Of a stretch of 64,000 nucleotides of DNA, positions 22,588 to 33,779 are shown piece after piece. The notes below the pieces were generated by a model. The model was not told where the DNA came from. It searched no databases and saw only the letters and a program-made list of their open reading frames with translations. Source of the stretch: Teratosphaeria epicoccoides (lineage: Eukaryota > Ascomycota > Dothideomycetes > Mycosphaerellales > Teratosphaeriaceae); NCBI GenBank assembly GCA_021401465.1, contig JADDMT010000004.1, positions 434,001 through 498,000 on the forward strand, in the 5' to 3' direction. The number at the start of each line of letters is the position of its first letter. Position 1 is the stretch's first letter. The position numbers and the translations under genes were made by a program.

Positions 22588-23265
22588 ATGATCTCCAAAC
22601 ACTTCCTCCCCGCTGCCTTCGCAATTTGCGTCGCAGCAGACCGCTACACAACAACCTCCACCGACACCCCCACTTCCACCTCAACTTGCCTCACTGAATC
22701 TCACACCGCCACCTTCGACGACATCACCGCCGTCCCCGCCGTCGAACAACCCGCCCCTACTCCCTACATGTCCCTCGACTTCCAAGCCTTTGACATCCTC
22801 GCCGTCATCGAAACCAACGCGGCCCCTGGCGTCCTCCCGCAATCCGGCCTCCAATACGCCGTCTCCAACGCCCTGATCGAGACCGCAGAAGGCACACCCG
22901 AGTGGACGGTACTCTATCCGAATTCCAACGTGACCAGCTTCAGTCTGCAGAGTTTCTACTACGGATGTTCTATTGACCTGGAGAATGGAGTGGTAGCGGC
23001 ACCGACGAGCTGTAATGTGGCGTTTACGGGGTTCCAGGTCGGGGATAACGATGATGAGAAGGTGCAGGTGGCAGCGCAGGAGTTTGCGTATGAGCCGACG
23101 AGTTCGACGGCGCCGCAGCAGATGGCGTTGGGAGTGTTCAATGAGGAGTTCAAGAATATCCAGTTTGTACAGATCCAGTACACTTTGCCGGGTGGATCGG
23201 CGGCGTTGCAGAGCGATTTGGTGTTCTTGGTGGACACTATTAAGTATACTACTTGCAGCAAGTAA
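22588..23265 (+). CDS. Secreted protein of unknown function (225 aa)
   Basis: Single exon, 225 residues. A signal peptide (about 1-17) is followed by a Thr/Ser-rich segment with a conserved-looking TATFDDI and then a globular domain rich in beta-type sequence (MSLDFQAFDILAV, SFSLQSFYYGCSIDLENG, PTSCNVAFTGF). Four or five cysteines fall in the mature chain, including one three residues from the C-terminus. It looks like one of the secreted beta-sandwich proteins common in filamentous ascomycetes; I cannot assign an enzyme activity. No catalytic motif is evident. Confidence 0.75.
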   Translation: MISKHFLPAAFAICVAADRYTTTSTDTPTSTSTCLTESHTATFDDITAVPAVEQPAPTPYMSLDFQAFDILAVIETNAAPGVLPQSGLQYAVSNALIETAEGTPEWTVLYPNSNVTSFSLQSFYYGCSIDLENGVVAAPTSCNVAFTGFQVGDNDDEKVQVAAQEFAYEPTSSTAPQQMALGVFNEEFKNIQFVQIQYTLPGGSAALQSDLVFLVDTIKYTTCSK

Positions 23266-23826
23266 AGCAGGGTCCGGGTTGATAGAGAATTGGTGAGGTA
23301 TGGACCTGTCTGGTGCTACGCGGGAGGTAATAGATAGGTGTATCGTGTGCAAATGGAAGAAAACGTGTGTCAGTATTGCCTAGCTTGTCTAAGCATAACG
23401 TCGGGCGACAGTGTCGCGTGCCCGGTACTTCACTCAGCTACTCCATCTCAGCTCGGCGTCAAGCACTTGCGATTGAAGCTTGTCGACGTATATCTGAATG
23501 TGTAGGAAGCAGGCTAGCAGGGTCGTGACGAGCGGATTTGGGTTCAGGGTAAGCTTGCCGCTTGCCTCTGGAACACCGCGGGTAGATGCCCAGGTGTGCC
23601 GCGTATTCTGCATCGAACTTGAACTGTCTTTTACACTATTCTGCTGCAGAGAGACAGTGACTGAGAAGTGTGAATTCCATTGGCGTGGCGGGCCAGGTCT
23701 CGGGGTCAAGCCGGACCAAGGTCGAGTCGGGGTGGGGCGGAGAGCGAGCACAGATGACAGCACGGTGGACACATCAATCTAGAAGGAGACAGCACGGGCA
23801 AGCACGGTACCCCCCACTCTACGGCC
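23266..23826. other. No gene seen
   Basis: About 560 bp between two plus-strand genes. It probably contains the 3' UTR of the secreted protein and the promoter of the next gene. Confidence 0.5.
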
Positions 23827-25853
23827 ATGGCTCCACGCCGCCACCACCTGTTCAATCCATGTTCGCGCCTTCCCCGACGCCTGCAGATCGTGGCTTCCCT
23901 CACGACGTTCCTGCTGCTCTCCATCGTCTTGCTTGGGTCGACGAGCGGCGACGGCACGGAAGCATATATCAAGCAAGTCCCGTTTGGACCACAGATCCAG
24001 TCGGGCGCGAAACAGGTGGTCGACAGACTGCCGCCGCTGCCCAAGCAGCTCCCCTACGTCAACGCGCCCCACTGGCTGAATCCCTTCCGAGGCCCCGCAC
24101 ACACCCCGCCGCCGGAGCAGGCGAACAGCTCGTCGGGCGAGGCGAGATGGTACAGCGACTTCAAGTGGAGGAATCCTTTCTCCGACTCCGTCACGTTCGA
24201 TGAGGAAAGAGCGGTGCTTCCTCCGCTGCAGGAGCGACCGCCGGTGTACACTTACTTCGATCCGTCCGGCAGGCGCAAAGACGACCAGAGCAAACAGGCA
24301 GAGCAGGACTTGCTGCAGATCTGGCGGCGAGCCTGGTGGGCGCAGGGCTTCAGGCCCGTGATATTGGGCAAGCCGGAGGCAATGAACAACCCGCTGTACC
24401 GCACCCTGCAGGGCCTCGAGCTCGCGCCGGACTTGGATCTGGAGCTGATGCGCTGGCTGGCATGGGGCAATATGGGGACGGGTGTCCTTTCGAATTGGCT
24501 GGCTCTGCCCATGGCTGCATACGACCATCCTCTCCTCGCCTTCATGCGGCGAGGAGACTACCCGGACCTCACCCGCTACGAGGGTCTTGGCAACGGAATA
24601 TTCGTCGGCAGCAAAGATGGCATCAAAAAAGCACTCAAAGCTGTGCTCGCGTCACCAGACCTCGAGAACGTCAAGAGCGTCACCGAAGCTGTGCCGGCAG
24701 ATATCATCACCGTCGACTCGGACCACTCAGCCATTGCCTTCTACAGCACCGAGGTCATCAAAGAGAAATATCCGGCCATCAGACTGAAGCTGGATGAACC
24801 AACGACCATCGGAGACGGCCTTGCGATGCTGCCAGGTTTGATCAACAGCCATCTGCACATGACATGGCAGAACATCTTTTCCGATGGCATCGTCGTGCTG
24901 AAGCCGGAGCCACAGCACACCACTTCACTCATTCAGCCGGCCATCGACATCGCCAGGAACCTCAGTCAGTGTCCTGATACTCCATTACCCGCTTCCTGCC
25001 CGCCAAACAGGCCAAAATGCAAGCCTTGTGTCGCGTCAGCACCAATGGCCATCAATACGCGACCATTATTCAGGAATTCGAGCTCGGTCTTCACCATTGC
25101 CACTGTGCCGCATCCTTACACCCTGAACGCAGTAAAATTCAGCCGAGAAGATCAGAATGTGAAATTCATCCGCCGCGAAACACCACGCGATCCCTGGATC
25201 CTGGCTGCCACCAAGGAACTCCTTGGCACCGGCCTTTCTTCCTACGCGCGCCTAGTCACAATCAAGGACGCTGTAGCTTCGCAGTATGGCTCACATCGGT
25301 CTTTGTGGTTGACGGCAGAGCAGCCCCCAGATGTTACCAACGAGAAGGACGTGGAGGAGCTGGACTGGTATTTTGGTTTCCGGCTGCCTCGCGAGCCGAT
25401 GGACAACGGCCATTCGGAGACACCGGTCCCTGGACCTGAGCGCCGTCCGCCGCCTCCGAAGCCGGAGTGGGGCGATGGGAAGCAGAAGAGTGATGAAGAA
25501 CTGAACAAGGAGAAGGCGTTTTTGGACAGAGCAAAGACATTTCTGAAGAAGGCAGGGGGGACAAGCAGTCCGTCAGTAAGTGTAATCACTCCCTTGCCGA
25601 CCAGATCCTTCATCAAGGAATTTTGGCAAGCTACATGCGATTCAATCAAGCTAACCAATCTCAACAGAGTCAGCAAGCGCTCATCAGGATTCGCGAGATG
25701 ATCGAGTCGTGGAATCTGGCTGATACGGAGACGTGGAAGTTTGTCCGCGCGTGGAATGCGAGGAGGGCGATGGAGAGGAGGAAGTGGGAGGAAGAAGAGG
25801 AGGCGTTTCAGGGGAAGGGGACTTTTGAGCGGTGGGTTGATAAGGTGATGTGA
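23827..25853 (+). CDS. Type II membrane protein, secretory pathway, unknown function
   Basis: Exon 1 (23827-25575) and exon 2 (25668-25853) join in phase 0 across a 92-bp intron with a GTAAGT donor, a CTAAC branch point and a CAG acceptor; 644 residues. A short basic cytosolic head and one TM (about residues 23-40, FLLLSIVLLGSTS) indicate type II topology. The large lumenal domain has FKWRNPFSDSVTFDEERAVL (written here in two halves: FKWRNPFSDS, VTFDEERAVLPPL), RPPVYTYFDP, a Cys-rich CPPNRPKCKPC and a basic coiled-coil-like C-terminus. The topology and size recall Golgi glycosyltransferases, but I see no DxD in a clear glycosyltransferase context, so no activity is assigned. Confidence 0.7.
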
Positions 25854-26458
25854 TGGGATGGAATCTCGGCAGTTGACTTTCCGTGTGGTTGATATCAATT
25901 AGCGATGGGCGTTTGGGGGTGGGCTGCCAGTGCGGCGTTTGAGAGGGAACCGCAAGGGGCCATGTATTTGCAAGATGTTCTCTGGTCACAGGGCAGTCTT
26001 ATGTGTTGGCATGTTATATCGTGAGAGGTATATAGGTTGGCCCCGCCGAGACATCGACAGATGCAGACGCCGACGCCGACGCCGACGCCTCCCTGAGCTT
26101 GCATCCATCGCATATGACGAACGGACGTGAGATCCAGGACGATGGATCGACATACTGCTGCCATGCCCTCTTGACATGCGCGGCGAACAAGGAAGAGAAT
26201 TTGAGGCGGCGAGAAGGTCCTCGAGATCCTGGTCGGGTACCATCTTACCAGATAGCCAATCCGATCATTCAAAGCCTGAAAGGCCAAAGTGGTGCAGAAA
26301 GTACATCAAGCAGTACCTGTACAAGCATCGCCCCACGACCTTTCCTCGTGATACAGAAATACCGTGCTCTCTTGCTCAAGCCCTGCCACACTACCACACA
26401 CACTCACAGAACGCCCTCGCCATGCCGAACCTCCCACCCGCAAACCCGCTTCCCCCCC
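25854..26458. other. No gene seen
   Basis: About 600 bp between two convergent genes, larger than most convergent gaps in the window. It contains a short cgacgc-type repeat near 26.07 kb and no supportable gene. Confidence 0.45.
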
Positions 26459-27064
26459 CTACGCAGCCACGCCCACATCCCCCCTCGCCTGCTCCAACAA
26501 CTCCGCCTCCCTCCTCACCCTCGCCCGCACCTCCCGACTCAACCGACTGTCCCTCGCGCTCCTCTGCCCCTGCTCCTCCAACGCCCTCAACTCCTCGATA
26601 TCCCTCTCCGTCGGCTCCACGACCGTCGCGTTCGTAATCTGCTGCAGTCGTTCCAAGATCTCCGAGTTGCTGCGGTGTTTCATGTCGATTGTCTGGATGC
26701 GCTCGTTTAGGGGAGACGAGGAGGATGAGGAGGAGGAGGAGGAGGAGGAGTAAATGGTGAGGACGGCGGGGTCGGAGGCCGCGGCCGAGCGGTCCACGGT
26801 CATGGGGATGCTGGGGTTGTGGTATTGGAGGCGGACGAGCTCGTGGCGCCAGAACTTCCTGCGCAGGTGGTCGGTTAGTGTGGTGGAGGGGTTGAGAAAG
26901 GGGGGGAATGGCTACTTTGGGCCCATGTGGCCGCCTTCGATGTGCGGCGCGAAGCGGAGGTGTAGGCGTTTTACTTCTTTGGGGAGGCGGAGGGCGCCGG
27001 AGCCGAGGCGGATGGCTAGGAGTCTTGTTTGGAGTTTTCGCATGCGTTGGGAGAGGGAGACCAT
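26459..27064 (-). CDS. MRP49: Mitochondrial large-subunit ribosomal protein mL61 (Mrp49)
   Basis: Exon 1 (27064-26916) and exon 2 (26858-26459) join across a 57-bp intron with a CACTAAC branch point; 182 residues. The join gives HMGPKKFWRHELVRLQYHNP, the signature of the L51/S25/CI-B8 domain (thioredoxin-like fold in mitoribosomal proteins and complex I B8). The N-terminus is basic, as expected for mitochondrial import. The C-terminal half is a fungal-specific extension with a poly-Ser tract encoded by a GAG/CTC-type triplet run, then a charged helix. It functions in the mitochondrial large ribosomal subunit. The gene is divergent from the bL28m gene. Confidence 0.85.
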
Positions 27065-27222
27065 GTTGTTGGGACTGTTGGGGCGTTGCTCGAGGCAGAC
27101 GGCCTGAGGTGTTGGAGTCTCCAAATGTCTTGGCGTTCGAGGTTGCGGACTCCCGAGCCGATGCAACATGCGTCGAAGTTCTAGCTTGCATCACACAACC
27201 CGCACAGCCAACACCTCCCACC
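27065..27222. promoter_or_regulatory. Bidirectional promoter of two mitoribosomal genes
   Basis: Only 158 bp separate the start codons of the mL61 gene (minus) and the bL28m gene (plus). Any promoter elements must be shared or overlap the 5' UTRs. I can see no defined factor site with confidence. Confidence 0.6.
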
Positions 27223-28260
27223 ATGCCTCCACTATTCCGCCCACGTCCTCGCTCAGCACTCAACCCCGCCCACCGCGCCTTCTCCACCACTCCTCCCCGT
27301 CCCTTCACCCTCTCCCCCTCCCTCCCCATCTCCCTCCAACTCCACCGCAACGACCCCACCACCGTCGCCGACACCGTCCCCGCCTACCCCTACGGCCCCG
27401 CACGCTGGTACAAACAATCCGACCTAGGCCTCTACGGCGGCCGAAAGCTCCGCTTTGGCAACAACGTCGGCCCCGAATTCGGCGTCAAGACACGAAGGAA
27501 TTGGCGGCCCAACATCCAGAACAAGAGACTCTGGAGTAGAGCTCTCAACACACCTGTCCAAGTGCGAGTCTCTACGCGCGTGCTGCGAACGATCGATACA
27601 GTGGGCGGGTTGGACGAGTATCTGCTTGGGGAGAAGGAGGCGCGCATCAAGGAGCTGGGGATGAGCGGGTGGTGGTTACGGTGGGCAATCATGCAGACGC
27701 CGGCGATTAAGCGGCGTTTCGCGGAGGAGCGGAAGAGGTTAGGTGTGCCTGTGGAGCAAGCCGACGGCGGACTGCGCGAAGCGGATGATGCCAGCGCAGT
27801 CATTTCGGAGGCTTCAGAGGCGGAAGTCGAAGCCGCTACGGAGCCGGTGCGGATGGACGGCGCGTTTGAAGTCGAGGCACAGGAGGGTACTCCGGCGTTG
27901 AAATTTAGGGTGGGACGGGGGAGACATGTTATTTTGACGGCGGAGGGATGGAGGAGGACGAGGCCGACGAGGCCGTGGCAGGAGCAGGTGAAGTTGGAGG
28001 CGTTGGTGGAGGGGAACAGGGAGTTGTTGAAGGAGAAGCAGGGGAAGATTATTCAGAGTGCGCTGGCGGGTGCGGGAGCTACGCTTGGAGGCCGCGAGAA
28101 GGCGAAGTCGATACGTGTTGTGCAGAAGGAGATCACGGCGCTGGCGCGGGTGAAGGCGGAGGAGCAGATGGAGAGGGGAAAGGAGAGTGCGAGGAGGAGG
28201 AGGGCGGTGAGGAAACAGAATCGGAAGGAGGCTGCGAAGGCAGAGCTTTCGATTTCCTGA
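27223..28260 (+). CDS. MRPL24: Mitochondrial large-subunit ribosomal protein bL28m (Mrpl24)
   Basis: Single exon, 345 residues from the ATG at 27223. An Arg/Ser-rich presequence (about 1-30) precedes the L28 domain: GLYGGRKLRFGNNVG, KTRRNWRPNIQNKRLWS and VRVSTRVLRTIDTVGGLDEYL are diagnostic. The C-terminal 200 residues are a Lys/Glu/Arg-rich fungal extension, longer than in bacterial L28, consistent with mitoribosomal expansion. It works in the mitochondrial large ribosomal subunit together with the product of its head-to-head neighbour mL61. It ends 72 bp before the convergent GET2 gene. Confidence 0.92.
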   Translation: MPPLFRPRPRSALNPAHRAFSTTPPRPFTLSPSLPISLQLHRNDPTTVADTVPAYPYGPARWYKQSDLGLYGGRKLRFGNNVGPEFGVKTRRNWRPNIQNKRLWSRALNTPVQVRVSTRVLRTIDTVGGLDEYLLGEKEARIKELGMSGWWLRWAIMQTPAIKRRFAEERKRLGVPVEQADGGLREADDASAVISEASEAEVEAATEPVRMDGAFEVEAQEGTPALKFRVGRGRHVILTAEGWRRTRPTRPWQEQVKLEALVEGNRELLKEKQGKIIQSALAGAGATLGGREKAKSIRVVQKEITALARVKAEEQMERGKESARRRRAVRKQNRKEAAKAELSIS

Positions 28261-28332
28261 GATTCATGCTCGCGTGGACTGTACGATAGCGTTGTATCGT
28301 TCGTCATCTTCCGCTGTGAAATGCTCTCCGTA

Positions 28333-29295
28333 TCAATTCACCTCCACCCCTTCCCTCCACCAAGCCAACACCCCAAACACAAAAACTACACACATCGCAT
28401 CCGCCAACACCGTCTGCGCGATCGTCAGATACCGCCCTGCCGTCCGCACCCACTGCGCGTACGGCTCCGGCACCATCCCGCTATTCGCGACCATCGCCAG
28501 CATCCCGTTGCCCCTCAACTGTCCCTTCTCCGCAAAGAACCTCGTGCTCTGCAGCACCAGCTCCGCGCTGGTGAAGATGACGAACAACCGCTGTCCGAAG
28601 CCGTGCGAGCCGGTGCTGTAGACAGACTGGCTGCGCGCGAGTTTCGAGCCGCTGAAAGTGGAAGTCCAGGCGATGTAGATGGCCAGGCTGAACGCGAAGA
28701 GGGCGTGGACGATGCGCCAGAGGTCCGCACCGCCCGTCTCCGGCGCCTGCGCTGCTGCTTGGTCTTCTTGGCGCTGCCCGCGCAGCATCGCTTGCAGCAT
28801 GGGGGGAAATTGCTGTGGTTGGGAGGGGTCGTGGGGGTCCTGAGGGTTCCCGCCCATGAGGGAGGAGAGCTGTTGCATCATTTGTGCCATTGGGTCTTCT
28901 CCAGCTGCTGCACCGCCTTGCTGCTCTCCTCGTTGTTGTTGTTGTTGTTGTTGCCGCTGCTGCATCTGCATCTGCATCATCGCTGCAAGGGGGTCGCTGT
29001 TGGCATGATTGCTGGCTCGTGAGGCTGCTGTGTGGTGGCCAGGAATCGTATCAATGTCCACTTCATCCGGGTCGTCGACGGTCGGTTGTCGCGATTGTGG
29101 TTGTAACGGCGCGGTGGCAGGTCCGCCCAAGACTTCTGCGGGTGGTGCAACGCCGCCGTTGAGTGCTTTGATCTTCGCTAGGCGGTCTTCGCCTTGCTCT
29201 GCCATCTTCTTTTGGCGCTTTTCGCGGCGCAGACGCGCGGCTTTTTGGTTGGGAGTTTCATCGTCGAGGGTTGAGGTCTGGGCGGTGTCAGCCAT
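28333..29295 (-). CDS. GET2: GET complex subunit Get2
   Basis: Single exon, 320 residues. The cytosolic N-terminus carries a basic cluster (AARLRREKRQKKMAEQG) of the kind that docks Get3. A flexible Gln-rich linker follows, including a (CAG/CAA)n run, and then three C-terminal TM segments (IVHALFAFSLAIYIAW; RLFVIFTSAELVLQS; LTIAQTVLADAMCVVFVFG). This matches fungal Get2. With Get1 it forms the ER-membrane receptor that receives tail-anchored proteins from Get3 and inserts them. The poly-Gln tract is probably length-variable between strains. Confidence 0.88.
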   Translation of the reverse strand: MADTAQTSTLDDETPNQKAARLRREKRQKKMAEQGEDRLAKIKALNGGVAPPAEVLGGPATAPLQPQSRQPTVDDPDEVDIDTIPGHHTAASRASNHANSDPLAAMMQMQMQQRQQQQQQQRGEQQGGAAAGEDPMAQMMQQLSSLMGGNPQDPHDPSQPQQFPPMLQAMLRGQRQEDQAAAQAPETGGADLWRIVHALFAFSLAIYIAWTSTFSGSKLARSQSVYSTGSHGFGQRLFVIFTSAELVLQSTRFFAEKGQLRGNGMLAMVANSGMVPEPYAQWVRTAGRYLTIAQTVLADAMCVVFVFGVLAWWREGVEVN

Positions 29296-29611
29296 TGTCG
29301 TCGGTGGTGTTGTGTGGGAGGGGATATGAGAGAGGAGGACGATCTGTGCTGCAAGGTGGGATGGAGCAGGTGAAGCTCTGACTAAGCTGTCTTCATGTGA
29401 AAGTCACTTTCCTCCTTCTATCGTCACTCGATCAATGACATTATTATCAGCACTTTTGGCAATCTGCTTGAGTGTCTTGATGTCGATCGACAATGATTCG
29501 CTGTGATCGACGAGACATCCTGTCAAGCATCCGAACCACCGACATTCAATTCAAGGCGATGTCTTTGCAATTCTAGAGCATCAATGTCCGCCAGGTCGAG
29601 GCAACGAGACG
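29296..29611. promoter_or_regulatory. Divergent promoter region, GET2 / 2H phosphoesterase
   Basis: 316 bp between two start codons on opposite strands. No distinct regulatory element could be assigned by eye. Confidence 0.4.
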
Positions 29612-30559
29612 ATGACCATGGCCGGCTACAGAAGCAAGAAGTCTTCCGGGCCCAAACAGCCTCCATTGACCCACTTCCTCTGCGTGCCACTGGTCAACCC
29701 AGAATCAAAACCGCAGCTTGAGAAGGCCCTGCAAGAATTCCGAGACTTGGTCAGTTCAAAGCACAACGCAGCAGCGGATGAGCTCGAATCGTCAGACGAA
29801 GCAAGAATGTCAAGAATCCTCCCAAGCGTCCACCCTAAAGCAATCAGACCTGTCGGCGCACTGCACTGCACTTTGGGTGTCATGAGTCTAGATCAGGAAA
29901 AGCTGCAGAGGGCTACAGATTTCCTGCATGGGCTTGATGTCGAGCGTCTGATGACTGCAGACAAGGCCTCTCAGCACCGCGTCGAAGCTTTCAAGATCGA
30001 TCTCAAGGGCCTTGTGTCCATGCATCCGCCTTCCAAGACTTCGATCCTCTACTGCGCGCCGACCGATTCCGATGGCCAAGATAGGTTGTATCCGTTCTGC
30101 CTCGCTGTTCAAAAGGCGTTCAATGAGCAGCGACTGGTGATCGGGGATGACCGGAAGCTGAAGCTGCATGCTACGATTCTGAATACGATCTACGCGAAAG
30201 GGAGGAATAAAACAGACGCGGAACTACAGAAGCAGGAGGCTGGCAAGGCGAGTCGAATAGCAACTGATGTTGATGTCTCTGGTGTTGATATAGAGTCTGT
30301 AAGATCTGGTCAGAGTGAGCGACAGGGCGGTGAAGGTGACGAGCAAGGCTCACGAGGTCACGGCCCAAATGCCAGTGCTCCTTTGAAGATTGACGCCACG
30401 GCCATCCTTGAGAAGTTCAGCGATTTTGTCTGGGCGGAGCAAGTTACGCTCGACCGCATCGCCATATGCGAGATGGGCGCCAAGAAGATTCTGAACGACA
30501 ATGGTGAAGTGGTAGCAGAGGAGTACAAGGAGGTTGCGAGTTTGAAGCTGCCGACTTGA
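29612..30559 (+). CDS. 2H phosphoesterase, ASCC1/AKAP7-type
   Basis: Single exon, 315 residues (an alternative ATG lies two codons downstream). Two HxT motifs, HCTLGV (His85/Thr87) and HATILN (His186/Thr188), sit about 100 residues apart as in the 2H phosphoesterase fold of the AKAP7/ASCC1 2'-5' RNA ligase-like domain. PPLTHFLCVPLV at the N-terminus is the first strand of that domain. No KH domain precedes it, unlike human ASCC1. An acidic Gly/Gln-rich insert (about residues 215-255) lies before the final strands. Family members cleave or bind RNA ends or oligoadenylates; the fungal substrate is not established. Confidence 0.88.
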   Translation: MTMAGYRSKKSSGPKQPPLTHFLCVPLVNPESKPQLEKALQEFRDLVSSKHNAAADELESSDEARMSRILPSVHPKAIRPVGALHCTLGVMSLDQEKLQRATDFLHGLDVERLMTADKASQHRVEAFKIDLKGLVSMHPPSKTSILYCAPTDSDGQDRLYPFCLAVQKAFNEQRLVIGDDRKLKLHATILNTIYAKGRNKTDAELQKQEAGKASRIATDVDVSGVDIESVRSGQSERQGGEGDEQGSRGHGPNASAPLKIDATAILEKFSDFVWAEQVTLDRIAICEMGAKKILNDNGEVVAEEYKEVASLKLPT

Positions 30560-31479
30560 AAGAATGGCCCCGTCGCCAGTAGGCTGCCAAGACACTCGAT
30601 CACATGCCAAAATGCTCGGCTCAACGTCGGCACCACATCTGTCCTCTACCTTATGAACCCTTTTCTCGTGACCAGTTCCAGGACAAGCTACCAGAGATCT
30701 CTCCTGGCCTCCTGTCCCAACCGCTAATAGTTCGACCCAACCCCCAAAAATCCACTCGCTAGCATTGGATTTGCACCACCACCAAATTTCGGCGCTCTCG
30801 CTGTGTTTCACGACCGGCTGCACCTCGCACGGCGATTAGGTCCCGCCTTGCAGTCCCTGTAGTGCATCGGTCAAGCGGGACCTTGCTCGCTATCCCGATC
30901 AGGATTGGACTCCGACCTCCTGTGTCGTCCGCGCCACTGGAGCGAAGAGTCATGACCATCACCTCCTGTGTCCATGCTGGACACGTCCATGATGGACAAG
31001 CCCCTGGGCTGCGCCTTTCGGCGCAAAGAAACCAGAACATCCGGCATTGACGTCGTCGGCTTCGAGGATGTTGACAAGAACAACGTAAGTCCCCTTGCCC
31101 CAATCTAATAACTCTGGTAGCTTGTCCTTTTTCTATTCCTGTTCTCCATTTTGACCTCTCCCTTGCGGCTTCTGTAATGACAAGCGTCTAGCAAGAACTC
31201 GGCGGTCATGAACCTAACACAGGCTCCTGATGCTGTTTCTCAAGGCTGGTCAATGATCAAGAGTTGTGCATATGGGCGAATTCCCTTTCACAGTAGGCCT
31301 TTTAATCGATTTCAGATTATAGCAGCCACCGAATACTCCCTGTAGCCTGGATAAGACCGGCATCGGTCTACGTCATCGTCGCTCATGGGCGGAATGCAGT
31401 CCAAGATCTTGGGCATTTCCAGTCTGTCGCGTAGGGTTTGTTGCCATAGACTGTCGTTCATCGTCGCTTCTGGGCTCCC
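30560..31479. other. No firm gene
   Basis: About 920 bp. A short plus-strand frame near 30.97-31.08 kb ends in a good GTAAGT donor, but I cannot find a convincing partner exon. The remainder shows nothing. Confidence 0.45.
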
Positions 31480-33338
31480 TCATATCGGATGCACCATATA
31501 CGACTTCATCTCACCCGGCTCCCTAAAGATCTCCTCAACAGGATTCTTATTACAAGCCTCATACCACTGCAGCCACGCCGAAATAGCATAAGCAGCCGAA
31601 CCCCATATCGTCGCAAGATCGCTCTGGTACTCCGCCCAATGGAGCTCCTCTTCGGACGAGCGGCCGTAACCACCCCAGTAGAGCGCGATGATTCCGAAAA
31701 TGGCGATGAGCTCGAAGCCTACAGAGCCGATGGTGGCTGTGAAACCGATCCACCAGCCGAGGACGGCGGGTTCGATTTTCCACCATTTTTCCTGGGGAGA
31801 GAAGGGTGTGTGAACGGTTGCACGAAGGAAAGTGTAGAGTTGGATGGAGTACTTACCTGTGTCTCCAACATAAAGAGCAGACTTGCGATTAAAAAGCACA
31901 ATGCCGCGAGGATCTGCGGGACCCAGAAGGCTCCCAGCTTCTGCCAGGGCGCTAGACTGGACTCGACCCCGGGAAGCACGACGACCGCCGTCACGCCGTA
32001 CAAAGTCACGCCAAAGAGCTGGATCGCGCAAGCCAGGTACCCGATCTCGTAGGCGTGATGTTCTCGCAGCGCTTTCCAGGTCGGCCACCAACGGAACGTC
32101 GTGTAAGGATTGATCTTATCGGCATCCATCTCCTCTCCACCTAGGTCTACTCCGCCTCGCCGGGGCGCAGGCGCTCGATCGGCCGGGTATATCGACCCCG
32201 GACGTCGCCCACGGTGGTCTTTAGTGTTCCAGCCAGCTTCGGGGTCTACGGTCTTGGCTAGAGCATCGTACTGCTCGTCACTCAGATGATGATGCCGTCC
32301 GAGTCTCGCGAAAAAGTTTTTGACTTTGTCATCGAGCAGGTGCTTCGAGTCTTTCTCATGGCCTTCCAGCAACTTCCGCATGCCGGCGCCATGAAACGAC
32401 CCATCGTTGACCGCTTCGAGGTATGCAGATACCGCACCGACTTGATACAAGAGTGCTCCTACGAAGAAGCACAGAGGCCCACCGTACGTGTCTGCGCTGT
32501 CCGGTAGCGGCCAGCTATTCAGCCGGCCCACAGGACCCCAAGCCAGAACACCGTCTACAACGAACAAGAGCGAGCCAATAGTATACGTGGAACCACTCCA
32601 GAACGCCATATCCCAGTACGGAAACGTCGTATACATCCTCACCAACGTCTGCCCAATCGACTTTGCACTCGCTTTCATCTGCGGCGTGTACCTTAACGGC
32701 AACACCGGGCTCTCATCATCGCTCGGAGGCAACGGCACAGCGATAGAATTCCTCCCCTTCCTTTGGTCTCTCGCACGCCATAACAGAGGCACCTCTGCGT
32801 CCTGGCTGCTCTGGCTCCCGCGCGACTCGTCGCGGAATCGCACTCGCATCCGCACGCTCGTGGGGTTGAAGATATTGGCGATGCGGCCTGTTCTGACATC
32901 TTGGGCTTTGAGATGAAAGACGTGGGTGGCTGCTCTGACCTTTCCGGCTACGGCGTGGCCTGCGTCGTCGGCGGCGGTCCGGATCTTCTCGAGAGGTCTG
33001 TCGTGGTCTGTAGTTGCCGGTGTAATTTTCTCCCATGTCGTTCTGTCTTCGTGCTCGCTCACATTGCGCTCGTCTTTGCTTTGGCCGGAGGGTCGAGACC
33101 CTGTCTGACTGTGACCGGAAAGGACAGTCCTCTCAGCTATGTCGCTGGGTGTATCATGTTGTCCGTCGTCGAGACGAGTCGTAGTGCCATCGAAAGAATT
33201 TCCGTTCTTGAAAAGTTTCTCGCCGTAGTGAGAGCTAGATCCCGCATCCCTCCGAGCCGCATCATCAGAGCTCTCGGTATTTAAGAGAGCCTTTTCGTCG
33301 GCAGCTTGCCCCGAGGGTGAGGATGATGGTGAAGCCAT
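31480..33338 (-). CDS. Multi-pass integral membrane protein, unknown function
   Basis: Exon 1 (33338-31857) and exon 2 (31791-31480) join in phase 0 across a 65-bp GTAAGT...CAG intron; 597 residues. The first 215 residues are hydrophilic and Ser/Asp/Arg-rich. Six to seven TMs follow, for example FWSGSTYTIGSLLFVVDGVL, GPLCFFVGALLYQVGAVSAY, IGYLACAIQLFGVTLYGV and WVPQILAALCFLIASLLFML; the last pair lies in exon 2 (WWIGFTATIGSVGFELIAIF). The intron falls between two TMs. There is no known transporter signature. It follows the SLATT gene on the same strand with about 440 bp between them; a functional link is inference only. Confidence 0.8.
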
Positions 33339-33779
33339 GCAGCAGGGACAGTGCCTGTCATCATGTGTCTGCGGATTTCCGTGGCATCTGCTAGCATTGG
33401 GCTGTCTGTTCTAGAGCTCTCCCTTCAGCAAGAATGTGAGATACATTCAATTATTCCAGGATGTCGCTAATTAAAGTGGCACAGAAATCGCAGCTGAATG
33501 TCACATGCTTCCTGAAGGATGCACTACGTCATAACGGGCAGCCTTGAAATGGGTTATTTACTGTATCGACAACCTGACAAGGTTTGTGGAGATCACCACA
33601 TAGACACAAGAGATACCGGAGAGAAGCACAATTCATCGCGCTCATCGTAGGCGACCGATTTCAGTTCACGCAGTTATGCCGGACAGTTTCCAGCGTAGGA
33701 ATGCTCAAGTACATACGCATCAACGCTCAGTCAACGATGTCTCCGACCAAGTCAACCTGGACAGCAAAAGCTAGTACTG
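33339..33779. other. Short intergenic region
   Basis: About 440 bp between the SLATT gene 3' end and the start of the membrane-protein gene on the same strand. No separate gene is seen. Confidence 0.5.

Noticed and set aside
26391..27374. 327-codon minus-strand frame overlapping both mitoribosomal genes
   Set aside because: It is a shadow of the mL61 and bL28m coding regions; its translation is low-complexity.
30970..31200. Possible small gene ending in a GTAAGT donor (MLDTSMMDKPLGC...)
   Set aside because: One candidate intron would be only about 36 bp, the other leads to a short unremarkable tail, and the opposite strand is equally open.
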